64,000 bases of DNA, taken from contig JAVLRN010000003.1 of NCBI GenBank assembly GCA_032821775.1, forward strand, positions 3,968,001 to 4,032,000, read 5' to 3'. Position 1 is the first letter of the stretch; the number at the start of each line of letters is the position of its first letter. Both the position numbers and the translations under genes were made by a program. Under the pieces are notes generated by a model. That model made no database searches. It was not told the origin of the DNA and worked only from the letters and a program-made list of their open reading frames with translations. This DNA comes from Sanguinoderma infundibulare. Lineage: Eukaryota; Basidiomycota; Agaricomycetes; Polyporales; Polyporaceae. Below are positions 54,558-64,000 of this stretch, in pieces.

Positions 54558-55264
54558 TGGTTGGCAGTTCGCGCCGAGTCAGGCTGATTCCTCCTGTTTC
54601 ATGTGTTTGTCTTTTCTTTCTTCCGATCCGGAGACGCTGACTTACGTTAACCTCCCAGGTTCTTCCCTAGTCATTTATCATATGGCAATCATAAAACAGC
54701 CTCTTGTCAGTGATGTCTACGTCGTTTTACCTTCTTCGACAGCGCCTTGGTCCACAATCTGGTTCCCCTCCGGCTCGAGGGCCCAACGCAGCTGTTCAGC
54801 CCCACACGAGTCGAGCCTGACTAGTTCCCGTAGAAGACCTAGTCATGGAATCGTTATTGTGGACGCCACAACGATGGAGGTATGGGCTCAGAGGATGACG
54901 GAAGCGGATACGAGTCTGTCTTGGATACGAGCGAGGAGTGTGTTATGTCAGATCAACGTGAAGGCTGCTGCGCGAGTGTGAAAGGATGCCGCATCGCTGA
55001 CGGGAGAATCCGCCGTAGAGCCACAGGGCATATGGCCGCGCTACGTAACGGTAGCGAGTAAGTTAACTTCTCGGAATTCTATCTCTTCGCGGGACCGAGT
55101 CCTGCTCCGAGATGCATACATCCATTTAGAGCGACGTTCTGAAATCCTTTTAATAACGCACAGAATACCGCTTGCTTGTTTTGTTTTTTGTCATCAACGA
55201 CATATATCAGACATCTACTGGCATGATAGTGCTGCGTGCTACGTCGTTTAAGCATGCCACTCAT
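54558..55264. other. intergenic, nothing recognised
   Basis: 707 bp between the hypothetical gene start and the end of aldo-keto reductase 2. No gene supported. Confidence 0.5.
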
Positions 55265-56679
55265 TCAATTCTTGAGAGCAGGCTTCACGGGTGGCAAAAG
55301 GGGCTGCGCCTCGATTTTCGCGACCGAAGCCATGAGCCGCGACACCTTTCCGTACGGGCCCTGTTGCAGAAAGGAAGGTCAACCAGGAATTTCTGCACAC
55401 GCGCGCATCAGTTCGAAACGAAATACTGACCAGGACGGTCCACGGATAACCTGGCGTGAACGGAGCGGCGTCCTCGATCATCTTGATATGCTCGTCCGTC
55501 AAGTGGATACTCAGCGTCTCCACGTTCGCGAGCAAGTGCTCGACCTTCCGCCCGCCAATGATCGGGAACACGTACGGCGCTTTCTGCATCACGTACGCGA
55601 TCGCGACCGCCGTGATGTGCTCCGCGCCGACCTCCGCCGCAACGCGCTCCAGCACTTGGCACACCGCGCGCTCCTCGGGCGTGCGCTCCCACTGCTGCCC
55701 GAGCGCGGTGCGGCCGCCTTCGCCAGACGTCCGTCGGCGCTCCTCCTCGGCGTCGGAGCGGATGTGGCCCGCAGCCAGGACGCCGAAGGGCGCGAGAGCG
55801 AGGCCCTCGTGGATGCACATCGGGAGGATCTCGCGCTCGGCGTCGCGGAGGAGGACGGACCAGCGGGCTTGGTAGATGACGAAGGGCGTCTTCCCATGGT
55901 GACGGGCGTACTCGTTCGCTTTCACGACGAGCCACGCGGGCATGTTCGATACGCCCTGGCGGTGGCACGCAATCGCGTCAGCGGTGGCTCGCTTGAATAC
56001 GGTGAGGAGAGTAAACGTACGAGATACAGGACCTTGCCGGCAACGACGAGGTTGTGGAGGCCGTCCATCATCTCTTCGACACTCGCGACCTTGTCCCAGT
56101 TGTGAACGTAGAGGATATCGATGTAGGTCGTGCGGAGCCTCTTCAGGCTCGCTTCGACGGAGAGGGCGAGCGACTTAAGGTTGTTCCCCATGAAGTTGAC
56201 CTTCTGCGCAACGGAGCTGTCTCCGCGATGCCAGTCATGGGAATACTGGCATGTTAAGAGTCTTAATCGAAGGTGCATGGATTTTGACAGAAAAAAGACT
56301 ACTAACCTTGGTAGCGATGACGAGTTGGTCGCGGATGCCTCGCGCCTCTGCCCAATCGCCGATGAACTCCTCAGAGCTTCCGTCCTGGCTACAGGTCAAA
56401 GTAACGGCGCATGAGCATGAGAGGGTGCGAAAAGTTTGGAAGATACGCTCACTAGCTGTTTGCGGTGTCAATGAAGTTCCCCCCGGCATCGAAGTACGCG
56501 TCGAGCAGACGGAACGAGCTCTCCTTGTTCATGGCTCCCATCCCAAATGCGTCCCATTTATTTCCAATGCTCATGGCCCCAAGGCATAGGGGAGATACAT
56601 GGATGGAAGCACGAGGGGCGAGCTTGCGGTAGTAACCGAGGCGAGTAGGGGGCTCAGCCGCAGGAGCGTAGATGGACAT
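55265..56679 (-). CDS. aldo-keto reductase 2 (aryl-alcohol dehydrogenase-like)
   Basis: Paralogue of 21312-22765. Exons 56679-56453, 56388-56307, 56245-56021, 55955-55431 and 55360-55265 have exactly the same lengths (227, 82, 225, 525 and 96 bp), giving 384 residues. The tetrad is kept: Asp in NFIDTAN, Tyr in YQDGSSEEFIG across intron 1, Lys in LVIATK and His in VHNWD. Differences cluster in exon 2-3 (YSHDWHRGD for YSQNWRRAD; NLVVAGKVLYL for NLIAARKVLYL), while exon 4 is nearly identical. Introns 3 and 4 are also similar, which points to recent duplication or gene conversion. It has the same TATA context as copy 1. Predicted NADPH-dependent reductase of aldehydes or aryl ketones, substrate unknown. 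Confidence 0.93.
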
Positions 56680-57274
56680 GGTTGGTATTCTAAGAGGAAT
56701 TATGGATGAGCTCGACGTAACAATCAGCGACTCACCAGAAGTGTTAGTTTGTCGGAGGCGATAACTCAACGTCTGAGAGGAAGTGCAGAAACGTCAGTAG
56801 TCCAGAAGGGTTTATATACCCTAGTAGAGCTGTACAGGGACCCACATCTACACCGTCAATGAAAGATAGCAAGCCTCCTTGCTTATAGAGTATGTTCGGA
56901 CTACACTGTGGCACTGGGAGAATGATTGGCTGAGACATGCCCACCTTGATATCGAAGCACTGGAGCCTCAGTAGAGAATATATTGGATTATATGTTATAT
57001 CTCTTGATATGTGTGAGGCCTAAATCAGGCGCCTCGGATCTGCTGTGGGTCACAAGAAAGTGAAACTTGGGGCACGCACGCTAGAATTGCAGACCGTCCT
57101 GGGCCGATGCGTTGGTATGGTGTTTCTACATAGCCGAGGTCCAACGGCGTGCCCCAGCCCTTACGCGGGCTGCAGTGGAAAGTATACACGATAGGTTCGT
57201 TCTAGACGTAGTTTGTTATTGATCCAATGAATCGGGGAGGTCCGAACTGTACGGTAAACTAGAAGCCGCACGTA
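56680..57274. other. aldo-keto reductase 2 promoter and spacer
   Basis: 595 bp. Contains the TATA-like site at 56811-56818. The rest up to the F-box gene stop shows nothing recognisable. Confidence 0.5.
56811..56818 (-). promoter_or_regulatory. TATA-like box of aldo-keto reductase 2
   Basis: TATATAAA on the minus strand, about 135 bp upstream of the ATG at 56679, in the same ggtatataaaccc context as in copy 1. Confidence 0.5.
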
Positions 57275-59003
57275 TTAGTCACGGATTCCAAAAAACCAAC
57301 CAAAAAAATACTGCGAGCGAATCGCCACAGCCGTGAACCCGTTGTGGTCCATCGCTACCGCCTGCGCCGACTGCTTCCTCCCGTTGCCCGGTACCTGCGG
57401 CCCACTGATCACAAGACGCGGCAACTCCGATGCGTCCTCGGTCCTAAAGATCGCCCGCGGGTCCTCCACACCGTTGCTCCGAGGGAACAGCGCGTAATGA
57501 GCATGGCGCGCCGCCCACGAGTTCATCTCGTAGACAATGACGCCGCTGCGCGGCACGTCCTCCTGCATGATGGGCGCACGAGAGCCGTAGGGGTAGCAGT
57601 GGCGGAAGAACCGAGCGTGTGGCGCATAAAGCACGAGGATGCGACCGGGACCTGACCATTCCTCCTACTCGAGCTCTAGGACAGACCCCAATTCGTTCGG
57701 TAAGCGCTCGTTGTAGCGTGCTGTACGGGATGAGTGTGGCCGGTATGCCCACCGTGGTGACCACGAAGACCCTCAAGTCGAGATCTGGCCAGAACGGTTC
57801 ATCGGGAGAAGATGGCGCGGGGATCGGTGTCGGTCGTACGTGCACTCCGATAGTGTCCGGGGGGAATTTCAGGAGCAAACAGGCCCCGTCGATAGGTCGC
57901 TCGGGAGAAGCGAAGCGGAACACCTGGAGCCCCTCGTAGAATAGCGCGACAATAATGTGTTCAGCGTCGAGGAACGTGAACGAGGCCTCATGGTGGAAAT
58001 TCGAGCCCTATCGCACTGCCATTAGAATACGATCTCGCGGATGTCTGATTACTAGCTTACCCAAGGTCGTCGGCTGGCCCGCCAGTCCCAGACCTCGATG
58101 TGGGAGAAGCAGTTGTCGTCGGGGAAGTCGTCGTCATCGGAGAAGTCGTTATGGTGGGGGTGCAGTGTGAGTGCGACATACCGACCGTGGATCTGAATGG
58201 CGGGGACGCTTGTGGATGCGCCGGTATCCGCCATCTGAAGGGAGTCACCAGACGGACGCGTGCGTAGCGCAGGTTCACCGGCGAGAGGGTGCTTGATCGC
58301 CGGATTGCTGAGCGATCGCAGGTGCATCACTACCTCGCTGTGCATCACAAATGCACCATCAGCGGCGCAACAGTGGGACAGACGACGTTGGACAGACTTA
58401 CAAAGTATCCGCTATCTTCTGGACGACCACCAGGAGATCCTGCGAGAGGTCCGCCGACACGGTGACAACGGCTCCCCCTAGAGAAAACACGTCCAAAGGG
58501 ATCGACCATTGCCGCATCTTGCCCTCGCCAGCGAACCCAGGCGGCGCGCATGTGTCGATGACCCCCTGCGGCGGCTTGACCAGAGCGAACGAGAGGGAGG
58601 CTCCGATGCCTACATAGCCATCGGTGGGCATCTCCGCGACCATTGGCCATCGCTGGAATTCGATTCCAGTTTCTTTGTACGGACTAGAACGGAACTTGGC
58701 GCTCCGCTCTCGCAGCTTCGCCAGTCGTTCCGAAACCGTGAGGGGACAGGTCGACGGCCCGTCGACCATGCCGTTGATGGCGAGCTCGATCTTGTACTGC
58801 AGGTAGAGATTGGTGCAAATGATGCGCTCGAGAAGACGGCAGACCTGTGGGCACGTATGAATCAGTCAGGTGGGTTCGTACAGGCATAAGAAGACACGAT
58901 GAGATACCTATTGACATACGAATAGTGTCTCGATGTCGCAAGCGATCAAGATACGAACAAGAACGCTTTCAGGTAGAGCATCGAAGACAGACCCATTGGA
59001 CAT
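57275..59003 (-). CDS. F-box protein, possibly frameshifted near its 3' end
   Basis: Substrate adaptor type of SCF ubiquitin ligases, from a family greatly expanded in Agaricomycetes. Exon 1 is 59003-58920 (MSNGSVF then LPESVLVRILIACDIETLF, an F-box), exon 2 is 58844-58402 (VCRLLERIICTNLYLQYKIE, then NGMVDGPSTCPLTVSERLAK, the typical continuation), and exon 3 is about 58341-58076 (LAGEPALRTRPSGDSL, IQIHGRYVALTLHPHHNDFS, HIEVWDWRASRRPW). Exon 4 from about 58023 reads FTFLDAEHIIVALFYEGLQV. Near 57700-57660 the frame changes: upstream TERIGVCPRAR, downstream EEWSGPGRILVLYAPHARFF, with a TAG between in the second frame. No good intron fits, so a small indel is likely. The end GWFFGIRD reaches TAA at 57275. 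Confidence 0.75.
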
Positions 59004-60082
59004 GTCTGGGAGTGTTCGCTTTCGGAGAGCAGGTTTAGATAAGAAGTTGGTATGCATCCAATCCAGGACCGGTCAAGTATATAAGTATCGCTTGAGAGAA
59101 GAGGCTCAGGGGATCATCTATGAAATTTCTCGACAGTTCCCAGAACTCCGCAATACCTCAATGTTGTTCATTGCATCCGTGAGGCCTCACACGTCAACTT
59201 CACGGATGCAATAAACAATTGATCGTGCCGCACGTCCTCTCGCGTAACTGCGGCCCAATCTACCCGGTCATGGCGATCTCTGTCTTTCCCATCATCTGCT
59301 ATCCATCGTGTCGATGCACATACGGAAATCGGGGCGGTGGAGCACGAGTTCAAGATCTAGACTGGCGAATACCAATGCGCACATCATAAAAGACAAGCCA
59401 TATGGTACTGACCATTGTATGAGAATATTTAAAGGCTCTCATCGAATGCTGACCCTCCTCCATCGCTTGCGCACAGCCCGCTGGAAGCTGGGCGCATGCT
59501 AAAGATACGCAATGGCGAGACATGGCAAGACCGTAGGCCGGGTTGGATGTTTTGCGATCAGCATCTTCTCGAGGGCGAAGTCGCTGGTGGAGAGGTTGCA
59601 GTACGTCGCCCTTGGCCGCCTTGACACGGAGCCGTTCGTTCATCGACGGTAGCGGTCTTAGGGCGACTTATCGCTCTTTGGCTGGGGAACCTTGTGAGCT
59701 TTTAACACGTGTGGGGCTCCGTTTCGCGTTGTTGAGCTGGGCGAGGAAGTTAGTGCGCCGTTCTTTGGAGAGGGTGACCTCACTCACCGAGAGAGCTTGC
59801 ATCGAAACTGTGATTGAATTCATCGCAGGACATAGATAGACAACTCAGCCAAAATGACTGTGAAAAGCTCGAGGGCGTAGCAAATGCAGGGAGGTGGTGG
59901 GCGAAAGAGACAAGCCGCAGGATGAGGCAGGCGCCTCTTGGCAAGTCGTGGGCGCCTCATTTAGGGCCATCTTTGCCGTTGACGTCCATCATCCTCCCCT
60001 CGCCGCGGTCTTGCTCGCTGCTCCGTCCACTTGTACTTGCTCTATCATAATGCTCAGTGACATTCGTCTACAAATCCATCCT
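59004..60082. other. intergenic with one small hairpin
   Basis: 1.08 kb upstream of the F-box gene. Contains the hairpin at 59164-59218. No gene supported. Confidence 0.45.
59164..59218. repeat. 21-bp hairpin
   Basis: ttgttcattgcatccgtgag pairs in inverted orientation with 59198-59218 at 19 of 21 positions, around a loop of about 13 bases. Possibly a solo miniature element or transcript end. Confidence 0.7.
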
Positions 60083-60415
60083 GGTCCGACTTAGCTCTTT
60101 ACGCGTCTGACAGACAAATCGAGCAACTTCTGCGGTGCGAGCCCAAGCCCGAAACGCAAGTCAAGCGACTCTGTCTCAAGGCCCACGAGATTCGCATCGA
60201 GGAGCCCATATTCAAGTGGTGGACTCCGAATTACATAGCGGTGAGTACGTTTCGACTTGGCCGTGTACTAGGACGATCGCAGGTAATGACATTGGGTTCA
60301 ACGTGTCGGAGGTCCTCAAAGTCGGCAGACGATGCTCAGAGAAGGATTACCGGTTCACGGGTATGTGCACACGTAACGCGTCGGACACGTCTTTGCGCTG
60401 AGCTCGCACCCAAGG
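60083..60415 (+). pseudogene. PP2A-family protein phosphatase fragment
   Basis: The first stretch (60083-60240) reads SDRQIEQLLRCEPKPETQVK then RLCLKAHEIRIEEP, the N-terminal helices of PP2A/PP4/PP6 catalytic subunits. It ends at a good donor (gcg|gtgagt). From about 60289 another frame reads FNVSEVLKVGRRCSEKDYRF, matching the FYDL-x-ELF-x-VGG-x-x-PxTNYLFMGD region, but the GDIHG and GDFVDRG metal motifs are not present. Nothing of the remaining 200 residues was found downstream. A decayed fragment with no activity expected. The assignment is by motif recognition and is moderately sure. Confidence 0.55.
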
Positions 60416-61985
60416 CGAATTCGTGAACCGTATTTTCGTTCTTCGCGCTTCCCTCCTTGCACTCGTCACATCCTTGCTCGCTGTCAGCATACCCCGTCCA
60501 CCGTTTTTTGTGACATGTGAAAGTATAGTCGGGTCTCTCAGCTTCGGTAGCAATCCCCCGTCATCCTACCGCGATGCCAGATGCCGATCCTAGTGGCCAG
60601 TCCCAGGCCGCCGTTGCGTCACCGAGGATCTTCGCGTCGTCGGGAACGGGTCAAAGGCCGGGGACGTCGCGCGATACCAAAGTTCGCCGGCCTTGGGACC
60701 CATTCTGCTTGCGGCCACGATTCGAGGCAGGACCCCTCCAGCACTGTGAGCAAATTGGCGACGCTGCTGACTGTTGTTGTACCCCTGGAGCGGCGATGAG
60801 GGTCAACGCGAACAGGCACTGGCCCAGAACGCGAGATTAATCGGAGGAAATCCTCGTATCCCTCATATTCCACGTAATTGTCCTCAACGAACTCACGTCC
60901 TGGTGGCAAGAAGGTCTTTCGGGTTCACTGCCTGTGCGTACTCCCTATCCGCTCACCCCTTAGGCTCCGCCAGAGGACACTTCGCCCTCAAGTTCGTTCT
61001 CGTCCCGAGTCGTACAGGGCATCGTAGCAGACGACATTCTACGAAATCACAGGACGTCTGATTCCGTTCTGGACTGGATCCATGCTATCGAGGGTGACTC
61101 GATGTTCTGCGCGATGCCCTGGCTGCTCTCATCGCCTTGGGACTTGGAACGTTGACTCTGACCCCTCTACTTACACTTGGTACCCACAGACACATCCGAA
61201 ACATTTATCCTCGCTTGCCCACCGTCTGCAGTTCGGTGTGCCAAGCGCTACCCTCGACCGGTCGAGGATTCCAGATGTGACACCCCAAATTGAACCCTGG
61301 TTCGTTCTACCATACGAACGCGCGTTGCTATCGCAGTTGATGACGTACTCGACCTGTACATCGCCCACTTAGCTCTGCTCCCTATATCCGGCCTACGGTT
61401 ACAATGCACTTGTTCTACCATCACGGGTGACGTCTCTTGTGTCCGTATGGCAGGCTTTTACGCACGCTCCATGGCAGCTGCTGGCATGGCAAGAAATTTA
61501 ACTGGACGGACCACAGGGTGAGTCGGTTGGGCAGATTCGGAGGCGGCTGGTTGACATCCCGGACCGGACAATTGACGTCGCGTGTGCCATCATCAACATG
61601 CGTTTCTGTATCTGAGTAGCTGCTCTCCGAAGCGAGGAAGAATGCAAGAAGGCAGACGAGTTAGGTTCTGACATTGAATATTTTCCTCCAGATGGCTTGT
61701 CAACGATTTAGATACCAGGGACGTGTTGCGAGGGTTACGATAATGCGAAAGCGATCCGCATTTCTGCGTTTCCTAGTATCGCGAATAGCATGCGTGCCGA
61801 CCGAAACGATTCGTGGTGAATATTATGAGACAGTTCTGTCCACCATGTGACCTTCACGTCCTCCGTCGACAGCAAACGCCAGGAAAACGAGGAACAAGGC
61901 GCTTTGGTCTCCTCGTCCCGTCTTCCTCTATCCCTCTCCCTCATCTAGGTCGTTCGCCTCCACCCAAGCCCTTCAAACATTCCCC
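60416..61985. other. intergenic, no gene supported
   Basis: 1.57 kb. A minus-strand open frame at 60619-60909 (MPPGREFVEDNYVEYEGYED at its start) looks protein-like in its first third, but has no recognisable family, start context or continuation. The rest holds only short frames. The 5' region of the F-box/WD40 gene is at the right end. Confidence 0.4.
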
Positions 61986-64000
61986 ATGTGTCTTACGCTT
62001 CCTTGGGAGGTCATCGAGAGGATAATCGGCCACTCCTCCGACGTCTCGACTCTCTACAGCTTTGCCCTCACTTGTCGCCAGCTTCATCCGCGCAGCGTCG
62101 TTGTCCTCCTCCGCGACGTCCGACTCAAAGACCGGGACCAGCTTTTCGGCCTATGCGACGTGCTCAAAGCTAAGCCTCATCTGCAGCCCTTCGTTCGATC
62201 AGTCAAGATACCCTCCCGGGAATTTGCTCCCTCCCCCCTCCTTTGCATGCTCCACAATCTCTCAGAGCTCAGATTGGAGGATTCAGGCTTGGAAATCCGT
62301 ACTGTCCCCTTCCACGTCTCTGTCCTAACGTGCTGCCGGCGCTTCGGGGAACACATTCAGCACCTCTCCCTTTGGCGTCTAACATTCCCTACGTCCTCCG
62401 CACTTTATCGGATGCTCTTGTCTTTTCCAAGGATCCGGTCTCTCACGTTAAACGGGGTGATTCGACGGGATGACGTGCACGGGGGTGTGATGAGGCAACG
62501 CCTATCCGAACGACTACATCTGGAGACGCTGATGGTGGGTGCAGATCATCCTTTCCTGGTATCACAAGTCCTTTTCTCAACCTTGGACACTGACCGCTTG
62601 TTTTTAGTTCGGTGCATCTTTATCCGATGCAGTGTTTGCACTCTTGTGCGAAGTGGCAGCCAACACCGTTGTGAACTTGTCTTCCGATCGCTTCTACCCC
62701 TGGCACATCAAGAAATATGAGGAAAGCAAAACGTACCGCTGGTAAATAGACTGGACGAAACTTACTCATTCTGTTCATTGTAGCATTAGCCATACTACGC
62801 TCCCCAACAAGTTGGATTCGCCTGAACTCATTGACACTGCGATCTAATGCGAGTACGGAAGGATTTCGATATATCATCGAGGTCTTGAAACACTTCCGTC
62901 CTCCGAATCTACGAGAAGTCACCGTAGAAATTTCCACTCCTTCGCTTGCGGCACTCGTCGGGAATTTACAAGTTATTCTCGTCGAGAATTTACAACTTGA
63001 AGTTACTCCCAATCCCGAGCTATGTGCAGAGTTGGAGCGGAACCTCCTCACCTTCGCGTGCCCGATGATATCCATTGTCCCCAACGATCCGCCCACCATC
63101 TTCAGACACAGCTTTTGGAAGGACCAACTCAAGACGTACTTCCCTGGCGCGCTGAACCTTCTGACAATTGACTCGGGTGGCGTTGAATCAGGTGCGTTAT
63201 TTCACTTATTCCGCATGCAAAGGGGAAAAAGTCAAGTGGCTGATAAACTGTTGTCACTCAGTCATACAAGGTGGAATTAGGCATAATGCTGAAGTTCGCG
63301 CTCTCGTCACGTCCGGAGACGGAAGATGGGTCGCCACGGGGTCAGAAGACGGTACCATCATCATATGGGATTCCGAGAATGGGCGTGTCTCCCAGGAATG
63401 GGTCACTCACCACCACCGGCCTTGCCTTGCATTCTCCTCAGACAGCCAATGCATCATGTCCGCCAGCAGCCGATCTGGGCGGGTTAAAATCTGGAACATT
63501 TGGCCATCTGTAGACGAAATCGCCTCTTTAGAGATGGACACTCGGGATATCGACAGCTGTGCGTGGTCCAAGGACGGAGCATTCATCGTAGCGGGATCTC
63601 ATTACGAGGGGACCATCTGTGTCTGGGATGCACGCACATTCCAGCAGCTGCATGTCTGGAAGGCAGAAGACGCGGAGCATGAGATGCGGTTCATGGATTC
63701 CTCTTCGGACAGACGCGCGATCGTTACTACCCACTCGCGCCATGCTAACTTCGTCACGATCTGGGACATGGCATCAGGCAATCAGGGAGAAGGTCGTCCT
63801 TCGAGGGCACACCCGCCTCATCGCCGCGGCTAGGCTCAACCCCGAGTGCACGCGCCTCGTCACCGGGTCGTACGACGGCACCACCCGTATTTGGGACATG
63901 GAGACGGGCGAGGAGCTCTTGGTGATCCAGGAGCGGGGTGAGGTATTCGACGTGGCGTATTCACCCGATGGACGGCTAGTCCTATCGTTGGCAATGACCC
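61986..64000 (+). CDS. F-box / WD40-repeat protein (runs off the window)
   Basis: Predicted SCF-type adaptor. ATG 61986 starts MCLTLPWEVIERIIGHSSDV then STLYSFALTCRQLHPRS, an F-box. Exon 1 continues to about 62532 (ERLHLETLM) with leucine-rich text. Exon 2 (about 62608-62740) reads FGASLSDAVFALLCEVAANT and NLSSDRFYPWHIKKYEESKT. Exon 3 from about 62811 gives GFRYIIEVLKHFRPP and LREVTVEISTPSLAALVGNL. An intron at 63192-63270 joins GVES to GGIRHNAEVRALV in frame, so the F-box part and the WD40 part are one gene. WD40 blades follow: GDGRWVATGSEDGTIIIWD, SRSGRVKIWNIW, HYEGTICVWDARTF, FVTIWDM. At about 63778-63785 the frame shifts by one base before REKVVLRGHTRLIAA and SYDGTTRIWDMETGEEL. The 3' end lies beyond 64000. 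Confidence 0.75.

Noticed and set aside
60619..60909. Minus-strand protein-like frame
   Set aside because: Attractive start (EFVEDNYVEYEGYED) but no family, no continuation, and the second half turns into Arg/Pro-rich text, so not called as a gene.

Overview
The window is eukaryotic and looks like a basidiomycete (Agaricomycetes, probably a wood- or litter-associated polypore-like fungus). Coding regions are cut by many short introns of about 50-80 bp with GT..AG borders, and the content is typical of that group: basidiomycete-type sesquiterpene synthases, F-box proteins, MYND and WSC proteins, a UGA4-like permease and a KDZ transposon. All CDS spans below are genomic spans from start to stop that include introns. 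Exon borders were read by eye from splice consensus and frame continuity.

Layout. 1-16.4 kb is a mobile-element block, all on the plus strand: a decayed eIF4G fragment, a TET/JBP-type 2-oxoglutarate/Fe(II) dioxygenase gene, a gene ending in a viroplasmin-like RNase H1 N-terminal domain, a KDZ transposase with its CxC2 cysteine cluster but an eroded catalytic core, and a large repeat-rich gene whose coding repeats (alternating Ala-Asn/Asp-Gly-Arg/Ser) recur in non-genic DNA at 16.1 kb. 16.9-20.6 kb holds two tandem sesquiterpene synthases. 21.3-24.9 kb holds an aldo-keto reductase and a polysaccharide-deacetylase-like gene on the minus strand. 25.6-30.6 kb holds three related MYND zinc-finger genes (one intact, one with the start codon lost, one truncated) and a two-WSC-domain secreted protein.

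31.1-38.0 kb is bounded by inverted repeats of about 165 bp. It contains a broken malic-enzyme copy and a broken GATA zinc-finger copy pointing at each other across a 1.39 kb imperfect palindrome. Its right end touches the stop codon of the DNA-repair gene APN1 (38.0-40.0 kb), and a second non-autonomous element lies just upstream of APN1 (40.2-41.3 kb). A four-helix membrane protein (41.6 kb), a near-perfect foldback element with 193-bp arms (42.7-43.2 kb) and a low-complexity protein gene (44.4-45.5 kb) follow. 47.9-59.0 kb holds a second deacetylase-like gene, an amino-acid permease with a hairpin element in an intron, a hypothetical gene with an in-frame stop, a second aldo-keto reductase with the same exon sizes as the first, and an F-box gene. 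60-64 kb holds a protein-phosphatase 2A-like remnant and an F-box/WD40 gene that runs off the end.

The most interesting system is the TET/JBP + KDZ block. Association of TET/JBP dioxygenases with KDZ transposons in fungi is established (Iyer and colleagues, 2014). What stands out here is the co-directional four-gene arrangement with a viroplasmin-like gene and a repeat-rich partner, and that the dioxygenase looks intact while the transposase does not. The terpene synthases, reductases and deacetylases could belong to secondary or cell-wall metabolism, but no P450 or regulator was seen that would make a clear biosynthetic cluster.
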